Source of the DNA: a virus
IMG/VR virus record: IMGVR_UViG_3300046673_000113
Location: 1 to 39,042 of that record
Length of the DNA: 39,042 bases
Direction: 5' to 3' (one strand)
Made by a program: the position numbers and the translations under genes. The notes below the pieces were generated by a model. It saw only the letters and a list, made by a program, of their open reading frames with translations. It had not been told where the DNA came from and searched no databases. Positions 15,411-24,981 of the stretch are shown here, one piece after another. Each line of letters begins with the position of its first letter. Position 1 is the stretch's first letter.

Positions 15411-16615
15411 TAAACTGGCCAGCACCACCAAGCGGAATGGGGAACGAAGCCAACTGGTTTCGGAAGCTGTTATCGGCTTGCAGACAAACTGAAATTCTTC
15501 CCGGCGTTGGTTATCGTGTAAAGGAAACCAGCAATGGCAGGATTTTGGATATTCTAAAACAAACTACGCCGCCATTCACTCAAGTTCCGGGGATGTTTCC
15601 GTTTAGGATTTATCAACCGAAAAAATTACCTGCCGATGGATTTAACAATGCTTATACATTTGATGAAGATGGAAATGCAATTCGAGCGAAAATTGATTCG
15701 ACCAATCCAACTAATTTTACTGCTAGTCCGCCGACGATAAACCCGACTACTGACGCATGGCGATTTTGGCGGGTCAGGGGCGGTGAAGTAGAAGTAAGGC
15801 CATATTACAGCATAATTTTCCCGCAGTATTATTGGGGCGGTATGGAAAATGGAGCTTTAAGAACTTGCTATCCCGATTATACCGACAGCGCATTTCCATT
15901 CACGGGCGGATATCCATACTTGCAATACGATGATTTAACAGATGGCGGTGGATGTGTGTTAATTATACCAAACATTACTGGAACATATAATTCCAATGAT
16001 GATGTGGATTATGTCGGGAACATTCTGTTTTCCATCTGGATTGAAATTATACCGGATGCCTCTGAATATGAATTTGTATCTGTAAGTATTAAAGGAAAAA
16101 GATTTTCTATTCCAGCCAATATGGGAGATATTGTTGGCGCACATCAATTTACACCATTCCCGGCCAATTCGCCATTTGTTATTCCAATCGGAATTGTTGG
16201 CTCAAAAGGAGCAAGTTATATAGGCTCAAGAGACCCTTACAATTTATTGGTAGAACAAATAGTTTCCGCCAATATAATCAATCGTTGGTCTCCGGGAATG
16301 TTTGGTGGGGACATAGATTCTTATGGTTCAATTCCCGGCGCACTATGTTATCGTGGAGATTGGAATATAGACGACAGTATTCAAGACATGGTGTTTTATC
16401 CGGGGGATGTTGTCAGGATTTGCAACACAATTACCGGCAAAGACACAATTTCATATCACGCACTTCAATTTACAGGCACACCCTACGGCGGCACTAGCTC
16501 CTATCTTTACAATTATATGCTTTTTATGGCTACAACCATTTGCTTCACTTCTGACCCGTCAGCAGATAATAATTTTATTTGCATTTCAGCTTGTGGCACA
16601 CTTTTTAGACCCTGA
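15407..16615 (+). CDS. Tail-tip protein, 402 aa, family unknown
   Basis: Starts at ATG 15407 by ATGA overlap with the preceding gene; an upstream in-frame ATG at 15344 lies inside that gene and is not needed. The first part (NWPAPPSGMGNEANWFRKLL) resembles a binding helix, and the middle is rich in Tyr, Trp, Gly and Pro (YYWGGMENGALRTCYPDYTD). Beta-sandwich-like strands follow. It probably forms part of the tail tip or baseplate together with 14586-15410. No catalytic motif was noticed. Confidence 0.5.
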   Translation: MINWPAPPSGMGNEANWFRKLLSACRQTEILPGVGYRVKETSNGRILDILKQTTPPFTQVPGMFPFRIYQPKKLPADGFNNAYTFDEDGNAIRAKIDSTNPTNFTASPPTINPTTDAWRFWRVRGGEVEVRPYYSIIFPQYYWGGMENGALRTCYPDYTDSAFPFTGGYPYLQYDDLTDGGGCVLIIPNITGTYNSNDDVDYVGNILFSIWIEIIPDASEYEFVSVSIKGKRFSIPANMGDIVGAHQFTPFPANSPFVIPIGIVGSKGASYIGSRDPYNLLVEQIVSANIINRWSPGMFGGDIDSYGSIPGALCYRGDWNIDDSIQDMVFYPGDVVRICNTITGKDTISYHALQFTGTPYGGTSSYLYNYMLFMATTICFTSDPSADNNFICISACGTLFRP

Positions 16616-16617
16616 TT

Positions 16618-16908
16618 ATGAAAACACTTACAAACCTAACGGCAACGGTTGCGGATTCAGCAGTCGCTACTCCTGTCATTGCTGGTAAAGTAGTTGCGGC
16701 GGCAAGTCCCGCTGTTGTTCCAAGCGGCGGCATTGTGAATACACAAGCCCAAGAAGGATTCTGGCGGCGGGTGCGCCATGCCAAAGGCGGCAGTTATTAC
16801 GAGTCGTCAACTGGAGCGAGTGTGTTCGTGCCACTTGCAGAAACTTTCAAATTGATTGAAGCCAATGAACCGCTTTTTATTGCGCCAGCAGAAGCACCAA
16901 AGACTTGA
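16618..16908 (+). CDS. Hypothetical small tail protein, 96 aa
   Basis: Starts 2 nt after the previous stop. An Ala/Val-rich N-terminal part (VADSAVATPVIAGKVVAAA) is followed by 'GFWRRVRHAKGGSYYESSTG' and a Pro/Ala-rich end. The 'HAKGGSYYESSTGASVFVP' segment looks like a compact beta hairpin. I do not recognise the family. Position suggests an accessory tail component. Confidence 0.5.
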   Translation: MKTLTNLTATVADSAVATPVIAGKVVAAASPAVVPSGGIVNTQAQEGFWRRVRHAKGGSYYESSTGASVFVPLAETFKLIEANEPLFIAPAEAPKT

Positions 16909-16914
16909 AAGAAT

Positions 16915-16937
16915 TTGACAATCGCCACTAAATGAAG
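16915..16937 (+). promoter_or_regulatory. TTGACAA-GCCACT leader element, copy 5
   Basis: TTGACAATCGCCACTAAATG begins 23 nt before ATG 16938, giving the same spacing as the other copies. It precedes the first large fibre gene. Confidence 0.6.
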
Positions 16938-19535
16938 ATGAACACTCTTAAATTTCATCGCGCCATTTTCGCTGCAATCGCATTGTTTTTATTGCCTATT
17001 TGCGCGGCGGCGCAATCAACGAATTTCAGCCCGACATGGAACATAACGGACTTTGCCGGGAACACCATTATCAAGCAGATTGAAATTGACCCGCTTTTGG
17101 CCTTCACGGTGAATGGCACAAACCTAGTCACTGGCGATTCGCATACCTATTCTTTGACTTCGCCCTACGCGCAAACAAACTCGTTTTACTTTGCGACGAA
17201 CAATTCCATCACGATTTCAAATATGTTGCCCGGCTCATATCGGGTGACGTTCGCCGGACTGACCAGAAACACGGTTGTGACCAATGTTTTTCCGTATGGC
17301 ACAACCGGCAATCCGATTGCTTCACAGACGAATTATTTAGGAACTGGCGGGCAATTTGTTCAAGGCGGCGTGTTCACTGTTCCGTATTTGAAATACACAG
17401 GCATTGTTGCTGGCAGCAACTTGCCAAGTGCCACAGTAGATTTAGAACTAACAACGGCTGGGACAAACACGATAGCTGCGATTGCTTCAACCGTCATTCA
17501 GTCGTCAAACGGGATCACGGCCATTGGGGTCTCAAACATAGTCAATCCGATTGTGTTAGTGGCGAGCAGCGGAGTTTTAGCGACAGCCACAAATTCATTT
17601 GATGCTTTGGGGTCGGCACAATCTGTAACGAATGGGTATAAATGGAGCGGTCTTTACGACACGAATGGATTAGCTTTAGCGGCGACCAATGCAATTGGGA
17701 AATCAAGCGGTTTGGCAGCATTTCAAAATACCAACTTCTTTGACCTTTCGGGTGCTGGAACGGCGGCGGCTTTATCCGCGCTAACAACAGCTTCAAATTC
17801 GTTTTATCCACTGACATCTAATCCGTCCAATTACGTTAATCCAGCCGTTCTAAATTCGGCCAGCAATTATCTCCAATCTTTGATTGTTACCACTACGAAT
17901 GGAATAACAGCGGTGACGGCCACAAACATAGTCAATGCGGCGGTCAATTCTTCTTCCAATGCGCTATTTGGAACTGTTACAAATTACGCGAACACAAATT
18001 CACTTGCTCAAGGCGCGGCCAGCACAAATTACACGACCTCGGTAAGCAATCTGGTTTATGTCAACGCCACAAATTCGGCTGGCTCTATCGCAGGGAATGT
18101 TGCCTATAATGCCACGAACAATTTTGTCGGGACGATGAACGCGGCCATTTTGACGGCGACAAATGCTTTCACGAACAAAGTCAATGCAATGATTCTGACT
18201 GCGACCAATGCGATTGGAACAGCAAGTGGTTTGGCCGCATTTCAAAACACGAACTTCTTTGACTTGGCTGGGGCAGGGACGGCGGCGGCTTTGGCTGCGA
18301 CCAATGGGTTACCGACGATGGCCTTTGCTTCAACGAATCAATTCATCCGAACCAATGCTTTGCCTGCGCTTACAAATGCTTTTGCCACGACCAACTTTGC
18401 CGTTGCGACCACAAACAATCTAGGTAACACAATTCCATTTAACATGACCAACGCGGCGAACCAACTTGCTTTGTCACAGCTTACGGTAGGCGGTTCTACG
18501 CTGGTTTATATCACGAACATTCTGAATAACACGAACACAATTTTAGCTGGTGGGGCTTTGGCAGGTTCTTATTTCTATTCGCCTTACACAAACGCCTTCA
18601 ATGGGTCTTATGTTTCGTCGGTGAATGGGTCTTATTCTTTAACGAATAATGCCGGAATGTTCACCGCAACAGCATCGCTGACGAACATTTATTCTCTTGT
18701 CTCATCCAATTGGATTCTCGGTGGAACACCGCTGACGACCACGGCTTACACTTACTATGCCCTAGTTACGAACTATCCCATTGTCATCAACACGGCCATA
18801 ATCACAAATGGAGTTTATTCTGGTGACGGAAGTCATTTGACGAATATAACTGTAACAGCATCGGCTACAAATATCATCATCAACAATGGTGGAGTCGGAA
18901 CAAACTTGACCGTGTATGGCACTTTGACCTCTACAAATTTAACTGCTGTCATTAACGCGGCAACGCTGGCGGCAACAAACAATCTTGGCAATACAGTTCC
19001 AACATTGATGACCAACTCCGCCAATCAATTCACTGGTATATTTTCTGGCAATGGTAGCGGGTTATCCGGCACAACGGCGACGGCAACCAACGCAATCGGG
19101 AATATCAATGGCAGTGGGACAAACACGACAATCTATGGGACATTAACTTCCACGAATTTGACCGCATCCGTTTGGGTAACGAACTTTGCCCTTCCTAATT
19201 TCAGGACAAATTTTACAGTGGTTCTTCCAACAACCACTAATTCCCTGATAGGCGAAGGACTGTCTCTGGTTGCAACAGAAAATAATCCTTATGGGTTATT
19301 GATGTTATCAAACAACGCGATTTCGACGAAGTATGTTGCGGGTCAATCCTATGCCGGTTGCCCGCCATTTTCTCAATCGTCTGCGGATGGAGGAATTACT
19401 TGGTCGGTAATTTATACAGGGGATAATAGCATATCATTTGCTGACACGAATGGTTCACCAACAACCTTTACTGCAATTCAGTTGACTAATGCCTTCAAAC
19501 TTCAAGCCCGTTATTCATGGGTAAAACATCAATAA
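16938..19535 (+). CDS. Large Asn/Thr-rich fibre-like protein 1 with signal peptide
   Basis: 865 aa (867 if the in-frame ATG at 16932 is used). A signal peptide with a hydrophobic core (IFAAIALFLLPIC) and a likely cleavage after AAA-Q is followed by long low-complexity sequence: many TN dipeptides and motifs such as 'TVYGTLTSTNLTA' and 'YSGDGSHLTNI', the GDGS.LTN unit common in tail fibres. Two later segments (AGSYFYSPYTNAFNGSYVSS) recur in fibre-like protein 2. It overlaps the next gene by 19 nt. Role inferred as host-recognition fibre or exported surface protein; the signal peptide makes export plausible. Confidence 0.65.
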   Translation: MNTLKFHRAIFAAIALFLLPICAAAQSTNFSPTWNITDFAGNTIIKQIEIDPLLAFTVNGTNLVTGDSHTYSLTSPYAQTNSFYFATNNSITISNMLPGSYRVTFAGLTRNTVVTNVFPYGTTGNPIASQTNYLGTGGQFVQGGVFTVPYLKYTGIVAGSNLPSATVDLELTTAGTNTIAAIASTVIQSSNGITAIGVSNIVNPIVLVASSGVLATATNSFDALGSAQSVTNGYKWSGLYDTNGLALAATNAIGKSSGLAAFQNTNFFDLSGAGTAAALSALTTASNSFYPLTSNPSNYVNPAVLNSASNYLQSLIVTTTNGITAVTATNIVNAAVNSSSNALFGTVTNYANTNSLAQGAASTNYTTSVSNLVYVNATNSAGSIAGNVAYNATNNFVGTMNAAILTATNAFTNKVNAMILTATNAIGTASGLAAFQNTNFFDLAGAGTAAALAATNGLPTMAFASTNQFIRTNALPALTNAFATTNFAVATTNNLGNTIPFNMTNAANQLALSQLTVGGSTLVYITNILNNTNTILAGGALAGSYFYSPYTNAFNGSYVSSVNGSYSLTNNAGMFTATASLTNIYSLVSSNWILGGTPLTTTAYTYYALVTNYPIVINTAIITNGVYSGDGSHLTNITVTASATNIIINNGGVGTNLTVYGTLTSTNLTAVINAATLAATNNLGNTVPTLMTNSANQFTGIFSGNGSGLSGTTATATNAIGNINGSGTNTTIYGTLTSTNLTASVWVTNFALPNFRTNFTVVLPTTTNSLIGEGLSLVATENNPYGLLMLSNNAISTKYVAGQSYAGCPPFSQSSADGGITWSVIYTGDNSISFADTNGSPTTFTAIQLTNAFKLQARYSWVKHQ

Positions 19536-22384
19536 CATTATTGGGCTTGCTGTTTCTGGCGATTAGCGGAATGGCACAGCCCATTCCCGCGCCTGCCACG
19601 ACAAGTCAAGCAACGAACTTGGTGGCGCAAGACAGTTATATGTCTCCAGCCAGAGTGGGGGACTTCTGGTATGATGTTGTGATACCGTTTGTGCTTTCAA
19701 ATGGCGGTGGAACAATCGCCTCAAATTCCATAGCTAAAAATAACGGGGTTGGAACTAATCTCACCATTTATGGGACATTGACCTCGACAAATTTTGATTC
19801 TAAAATTAAAAGTGCTACCAATGGGGTTTTAGTCACCGCCTCAAACATTTTTTCAATTAAAGGCAGCGCGGGAGGTGTTGTTCCTGCTCCTGCTACGACA
19901 AGCCAAGCGACGAATTTAGTTACACAAGATGTTTATATGTCTCCGGCTAGAGTCGGGGATTTCTGGAACTATGTCGGAATTCCTTTTGTTCTTGCGAATG
20001 GAGGGAGCGGCGGTGGCAGTGGTTCTGGTAGTGGCACTGGAGTTTATAGTATCTTCGGAATTCTTACAAATGCGGGAACTTTTACCGGCACGTTTATTGG
20101 CACATTCACCAATAGCGGTTACTACGGCAATGGTTTTGGTCTGACCAACCTCCAATCTACGAACATTATCGGGCTGGTGGCTGGTAGTGGAATTGCGACA
20201 TCGAACGGTTTTGGCACGAACCTGACGGTGTATGGGACTTTTACCTCAACGAATATAACGGCTGCGATTAAAGCGGCGACAAACAATCTGGTTATTCCGT
20301 CAACTAACGGGTTGGCCACGACGAACTATGTCAACACGGCCACGAACAACCTCGGCAACAGCGTTGCGGTGAACATGACCAATGCGGCCAATCAATTCAC
20401 TGGCAAGTTCACGAACGGGACTTATTACGGAAATGGCGCGGGCTTAACGAATGTGGCGGGGACTGGCGGGACAACGAATGTAAGTTTTCCAAACATCATC
20501 ATCACGACAAATTATCCTTATGAGATTCTTGCTGGGGGAAATAATTCAACGAGCATATTTTACATACACCCATTCACAAACGCTTTCAACGGTTCATTCC
20601 GCGCACAATACACCGAGAATGGAGGGGGAATAGAATGGTTAACAAATATCGGGGGAATGTTTTGTTTTTTTACAACGGCTTATTCATCAACCATTCCTTA
20701 TGTGACAAATACGGGGGGATTTGTTTCAACGAACTGGATTTTTAACGGGACTCCACTAGGCAGCACGGCTTACACTTATTACGCTTCTAATGGGGTTGTT
20801 AGTTATTCCCTCATCATAACAAATGGAACATACTATGGGAATGGCGGCGGGCTGACTAACCTCCAATCCACAAATATCATTGGGCTGGTGGTGGGCAGCG
20901 GCCTCACCAACACGCAAACCGGCGTAACGCTATCCGGCACGTTCACCAACTCTGCTTTTTACGGCAACGGCGGCGGATTGACGAACCTGAACGGGACGAA
21001 TCTCGTCGGCACGCTGACCAACAACACCCTCGGCAACGCGGTCACGGCAACCACAGCAACCACAGCCGGAACGGCCACCAATTCTCCGCTTGGGCTGTTT
21101 GGCAGCGCAGCCACGAATTCAGCCTCGGCTTTTGACACCAACAACGCCGGGATAGCGGCTGCTTTAACCGCTACGAACAACTTTGGTAATACCATTGCGG
21201 CGACAATGACTAATGCGAATAATGTCTTTTATGGCAACGGAAGTAATTTGACTGGAATTTCTAGCGGCGCGACTAACGCGATTGCGAACCTGAATGGGTT
21301 TGGGACGAATACAACGCTGATGACCACTAACGCTTACACTTATACGACCAACACTACCTATACCACCAATTCTCTTTATTCAACAAATCTTCTTGTTGCA
21401 AATGCCGACGGTTATCTTTATCCAGACGTTACTGGGTTTTACAATCAGTCAACGAATTATGGCGCACTTCCAACTTTTACAAATTCTACAAAATCATTCA
21501 TTCTTTTTCATTTGGGTATTTACTGGATGGTTGCCACAAACATATATGATAATGATTATTTTGCAAATTCTACAAATTACATTGGAACATATTTAGCGCA
21601 TGGTGCAACAGTGGGGACGCTAGGGGTGAGTTATTATTCCACTACTACAAATTCTCCTGTCACAACAAACTATTCAACCACAACGAATATAACTTTCACA
21701 ACCAATTTCAGCCCTACAAACGGCGGGACTTTCATAGGCACGTTCGCCGGCGACGGCTCTGGCCTGACCAATGTAACAGCAACGAATGGCTGGCCTGTGC
21801 AATGGACGTGGGCGAGCATCACGAATCAGCCTACGCTTGGCACAGCAGCAGCGGCCAGCACGAACCAATTTCTCGCTGCGGGTGCGGGCGGGGTTTATGA
21901 TGGGATAGGTGTGACCAACCTAAACGTCACCAACATTACAGGCCAAACTTTCTATCTTCAAACAGCACTCATCATGGAGAATGACTTTAATGCTGGTTAT
22001 CCCCCGTTCAATGGGCTGCAATTTTACATTCCGAAAGGTGGTGCTGGGAATGACCAAATCAACCTTCTGCTTCCACCCATATCTTGGTGGGGATGGAACA
22101 GGAAAACCAACCTTGTGTTGACCAGCACCTTTGCCTGCACCAACAGAGCGATAGCGGAGTTCAACTTGAACTGGCAGTTCATCTCATCGAACGGCATCCC
22201 ATCCTCGTCTACCACCAACGGCTATTGGATAACGAACACAGTAGCCAACACCAACGTAATGTCCATTGTGCTGACCCAAGCCGTGAATAGTTCTACTATA
22301 TCAATTTCATTTGGGCATTATTACATCGCCAATTCGGCCACAAACTCAATCTGGTGGATTGGAGGAACAGTGACGGCACAATGA
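19517..22384 (+). CDS. Large Asn/Thr-rich fibre-like protein 2 with signal peptide
   Basis: 955 aa, the largest product here. The N-terminus (MGKTSITLLGLLFLAISGMA) is a signal peptide with cleavage near MAQ-P. A duplicated module, APATTSQATNLV.QD.YMSP and 'ARVGDFW', occurs at about residues 25-53 and 122-150. At least six Y/F-GNG.GLTN or GDGSGLTN units follow, interspersed with TN-rich filler. The last 130 residues are less repetitive (PPISWWGWNRKTNLVLTSTF) and look like a globular tip. It is a paralogue of proteins 1 and 3. Confidence 0.65.
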   Translation: MGKTSITLLGLLFLAISGMAQPIPAPATTSQATNLVAQDSYMSPARVGDFWYDVVIPFVLSNGGGTIASNSIAKNNGVGTNLTIYGTLTSTNFDSKIKSATNGVLVTASNIFSIKGSAGGVVPAPATTSQATNLVTQDVYMSPARVGDFWNYVGIPFVLANGGSGGGSGSGSGTGVYSIFGILTNAGTFTGTFIGTFTNSGYYGNGFGLTNLQSTNIIGLVAGSGIATSNGFGTNLTVYGTFTSTNITAAIKAATNNLVIPSTNGLATTNYVNTATNNLGNSVAVNMTNAANQFTGKFTNGTYYGNGAGLTNVAGTGGTTNVSFPNIIITTNYPYEILAGGNNSTSIFYIHPFTNAFNGSFRAQYTENGGGIEWLTNIGGMFCFFTTAYSSTIPYVTNTGGFVSTNWIFNGTPLGSTAYTYYASNGVVSYSLIITNGTYYGNGGGLTNLQSTNIIGLVVGSGLTNTQTGVTLSGTFTNSAFYGNGGGLTNLNGTNLVGTLTNNTLGNAVTATTATTAGTATNSPLGLFGSAATNSASAFDTNNAGIAAALTATNNFGNTIAATMTNANNVFYGNGSNLTGISSGATNAIANLNGFGTNTTLMTTNAYTYTTNTTYTTNSLYSTNLLVANADGYLYPDVTGFYNQSTNYGALPTFTNSTKSFILFHLGIYWMVATNIYDNDYFANSTNYIGTYLAHGATVGTLGVSYYSTTTNSPVTTNYSTTTNITFTTNFSPTNGGTFIGTFAGDGSGLTNVTATNGWPVQWTWASITNQPTLGTAAAASTNQFLAAGAGGVYDGIGVTNLNVTNITGQTFYLQTALIMENDFNAGYPPFNGLQFYIPKGGAGNDQINLLLPPISWWGWNRKTNLVLTSTFACTNRAIAEFNLNWQFISSNGIPSSSTTNGYWITNTVANTNVMSIVLTQAVNSSTISISFGHYYIANSATNSIWWIGGTVTAQ

Positions 22385-23814
22385 AAACACTTTCATCAAT
22401 TTTGCTGCTGCTGTTCGCCACGATTTGCAACGGGCAGATTGTCTCTACGAATGGTAACTTGCTGGTCACTGATGCAACAAATACTTCAGGCTGGTATCAG
22501 GGTAACGGCGGGGGTCTGACGAACTTGGTCAATGCTGATACGAACGGTGCTGGGACGGCTGCTGCGGCAGGATTATCAAATCTGCTCGGTAGCGCGGCTT
22601 ATGTTTCGACAAATTCATTCGACACTAATGGAGCGGCAGTTGCGGTGACGAATGGTTATCCGTGGGGCGGCCTTTACGACACCAACAACGCTGGAATTGC
22701 GGCAGCTTTGGCGGCCACGAATGGTTCATGGTTATCTGCAAGCAATTTGACTGTCACGGCCACGAATGGCTCATGGATAAGCGCAAGCAATCTGGTTTTC
22801 AATGCGACGAATAATTATGTCGGCGGTGTGACTCTGGGCGGTGTCACGAATGTTGTTACGAATCTCATCAACAGCGCAACGAACAACCTGACGAATGTTT
22901 TTGCGCCGATTACGACCTTCTCTTATGCCTCGGCCAATTACTCACTCCCACATGGGAACACCTTTACAACGGTAAGCAATCAGACGGCGGTGACGTTGCC
23001 AACTGCTGTCGGTTACACAAATGAAGAACACACCATCAAAAACATCGGAACGAATGTTGTGGGACTAATCACGACATCATCGCAGACCATTGATGGAATG
23101 ACGTATGGCGGCATAGCCGGTTGGACTTTAGTTAGCGGTGGGTCTGGTTATACGGTGGGTCAAATCACCGATGTTCAAGGTGTGTCCGCTCCTGCAATGT
23201 TGCGGGTTGATACGACGAGTGGAAGTCAAATGGCGACTGCCACGATGATGACTCCTGGCCAAGGTTACTCCGTGGCATCGGGGGTTAGCCTTTATAGTCC
23301 GAGTGGCGGGTCGCAAGCTACAATAGACATCACCAGCATTTCGACCTACATCGTTTCGCCGCAGAACAACGTGGTGACGGTAGTTTCTGATGGGGCTAAC
23401 TGGCAAACGAAAGTCAATCGTCCGGCTGGTTTGATACAAGTTGGCATGGCGTGTTATTTCTTTGGCGGAGCGTTCAATATACACGGAACATCAGACCAAG
23501 CTCAACTTACTTTATCGTCTGAGTTTGCCGAAGATAACGGGCAACTAATCACTGATGTTCAAAGCCCAATGTATAATTTGGTGTTACCGGACGTGAACGG
23601 CGCGGGCGGTCAGCCAAGATTCCTTCGCGGTTGCACTATTGCTTCCTATCAAGGGATGGCGCTAGGCGGCCAAGATTCAGTGACGAACGTATGGAGTCAT
23701 CGCACGGGAACGGGGATAGCCAGTGGAACGTATTGGGCGTTTGGCCCGTATACCAATGTGATTTCAACAGTGCCATCGTTTGTCAGCGCGACAGTAGTCA
23801 CCCGAATCAAATGA
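22381..23814 (+). CDS. Asn/Thr-rich fibre-like protein 3 with signal peptide
   Basis: 477 aa, ATGA-coupled to protein 2. A signal peptide (MKTLSSILLLLFATICNG) ends before Q-I. The first half repeats the TN-rich and 'GNGGGLTNL' pattern; the second half contains 'SGGSGYTVGQITDV' and 'TPGQGYSVASGVSLY', glycine-rich beta units found in phage tail proteins. The C-terminus is compact (GTYWAFGPYTNVISTVPSFV). Probably part of the same fibre or surface complex as proteins 1 and 2. Confidence 0.62.
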   Translation: MKTLSSILLLLFATICNGQIVSTNGNLLVTDATNTSGWYQGNGGGLTNLVNADTNGAGTAAAAGLSNLLGSAAYVSTNSFDTNGAAVAVTNGYPWGGLYDTNNAGIAAALAATNGSWLSASNLTVTATNGSWISASNLVFNATNNYVGGVTLGGVTNVVTNLINSATNNLTNVFAPITTFSYASANYSLPHGNTFTTVSNQTAVTLPTAVGYTNEEHTIKNIGTNVVGLITTSSQTIDGMTYGGIAGWTLVSGGSGYTVGQITDVQGVSAPAMLRVDTTSGSQMATATMMTPGQGYSVASGVSLYSPSGGSQATIDITSISTYIVSPQNNVVTVVSDGANWQTKVNRPAGLIQVGMACYFFGGAFNIHGTSDQAQLTLSSEFAEDNGQLITDVQSPMYNLVLPDVNGAGGQPRFLRGCTIASYQGMALGGQDSVTNVWSHRTGTGIASGTYWAFGPYTNVISTVPSFVSATVVTRIK

Positions 23815-24599
23815 GAACATTATTTGCCATTCTGCTGTGTGTATGTTTGGTGGGCTGTAAAACCGCCATGCCGAACACTCCACCCACGAACAAACATCCT
23901 CGCGTGATGGTTGTGGTGGTGACGAAGGATTATGTGCCGCAGCAATGTTGGGATGCTATTCTGGCGCAGGATTACGATGATTATTCGATGATGGTTCATG
24001 TTCTGAAATCGAAGTTGACCAACGCGAATCCCATCAAACAGTTTTCGATGCGGGTTGCGGAGAACAAGGAGATTGCGCGTCAGATGGTGTTGGCATCGAA
24101 GGCAGATGATTTCCTGTTCGTTGATTCGAGCGTGGTGATTCCTCCGAACGCGGTGTCGGAATTTGTGGCACAGTTGACAGTTGGTCACGCCGACACGAAT
24201 TACGAGAGGTTTGTCGAGAAATCCCTGCCCGGAACGAAGTGTGTCTACGAACGGAAACACGCGATTGCGGGTTACGTTCCGTTCAGACCTACGGATGCGC
24301 CGGTCACCACCTACATCATGGGGATATTGGTTGCCAATAATGTCCCAAGCTATTTCCACGCGGTCAAACCTAGCGTTACTCGCATCGCATTTGCATCGTG
24401 CGGCTGCATAATGATTGACCGTGAGACTCTATCAAGGCTGGTTTGGCAATCTGGGATAGACAGTTATTGGTTGGTGGAAGGCCAGCCAGCGTTTTACGAC
24501 GATAGCATTTATTTGTGCGCCGAGATTAGCGACCTGCACATCCAACTTTGGGCTGATGGTTCTGTGGTGTGTCAGCATTTACCGAGGGCGAATCCATGA
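23811..24599 (+). CDS. Glycosyltransferase-like protein with lipoprotein signal
   Basis: 262 aa, ATGA-coupled. Residues 31-62 (RVMVVVVTKDYVPQQCWDAI) and FLFVDSSVVIPPNA (101-114, D105 in the place of the GT-A metal-binding Asp) match the outline of GT2-type glycosyltransferases, with a later FYDDSIYLCAEISDLHIQLW like the C-terminal acidic/His region. The N-terminus MRTLFAILLCVCLVGC is a lipoprotein signal with Cys16 as the lipidation site. A lipid-anchored glycosyltransferase would face away from cytoplasmic sugar nucleotides, which is odd. An internal ATG at residue 20 would give a cytoplasmic form. Confidence 0.58.
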   Translation: MRTLFAILLCVCLVGCKTAMPNTPPTNKHPRVMVVVVTKDYVPQQCWDAILAQDYDDYSMMVHVLKSKLTNANPIKQFSMRVAENKEIARQMVLASKADDFLFVDSSVVIPPNAVSEFVAQLTVGHADTNYERFVEKSLPGTKCVYERKHAIAGYVPFRPTDAPVTTYIMGILVANNVPSYFHAVKPSVTRIAFASCGCIMIDRETLSRLVWQSGIDSYWLVEGQPAFYDDSIYLCAEISDLHIQLWADGSVVCQHLPRANP

Positions 24600-24826
24600 A
24601 CCACGACCTGCTCATCAACATCCTGACGTTAATTGCCACGGCAATCACGTTTCCTGTGCTGTTCATGCAGGGCAGTAAGAACCGCTCTGCGTGGGGATGG
24701 GCAATCGTAGCACAATGTATCTGGTTCATCATCTATCTCTACACGCACATTTGGGTGATGCTGGCTGTCGTGCTGGTGAAACAAATCCTGAACATCAGGG
24801 CATTGGTGAAGTGGAGGAAGGCTTGA
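24596..24826 (+). CDS. Small multi-span membrane protein (PnuC-like pattern)
   Basis: 76 aa, ATGA-coupled. Hydrophobic segments LLINILTLIATAITFPVLFM, WGWAIVAQCIWFIIYL and WVMLAVVLVKQILNI are separated by short loops. The pattern WGW.....Q..WF..Y followed by N..AL.KW resembles small PnuC-like membrane proteins often found in phages. The function is unknown; lysis or transport roles are both possible. It lies at the head of the lysis group. Confidence 0.55.
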   Translation: MNHDLLINILTLIATAITFPVLFMQGSKNRSAWGWAIVAQCIWFIIYLYTHIWVMLAVVLVKQILNIRALVKWRKA

Positions 24827-24978
24827 ACCGCGCCGACATCAAGGATTTTGTGAACCAGCTTTTCGATGAGGGGCTGATTGATACCGAGCAGGAAAAGCTG
24901 GCGGTGGCAAAACTGTTGGAATTGTGGCTGTCGGTCAAGTGCGAACAATGCCGGAAACAAAAGAAGAAAGGGAATTGA
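24823..24978 (+). CDS. Small protein with TTG start, 51 aa
   Basis: A TTG start overlaps the preceding stop (TTGA) and the frame runs to 24978, ending 3 nt before the next gene. The product begins LNRADIKDFVNQLFDEGLID, an amphipathic helix, then WLSVKCEQCRKQKKKG with a CxxC and a basic tail. The only conventional start would give a shorter or unrelated peptide, so the TTG is preferred. A second TTGA case exists at 31425. Unknown function. Confidence 0.45.
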   Translation: MNRADIKDFVNQLFDEGLIDTEQEKLAVAKLLELWLSVKCEQCRKQKKKGN

Positions 24979-24981
24979 TTT

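Noticed and set aside
4059-16937. TTGACAA elements as ordinary sigma70 promoters
   Set aside because: The start codon lies 22-25 nt after the first T, leaving no room for a -10 box and leader, and no TATAAT-like box is present at 16-18 nt spacing.
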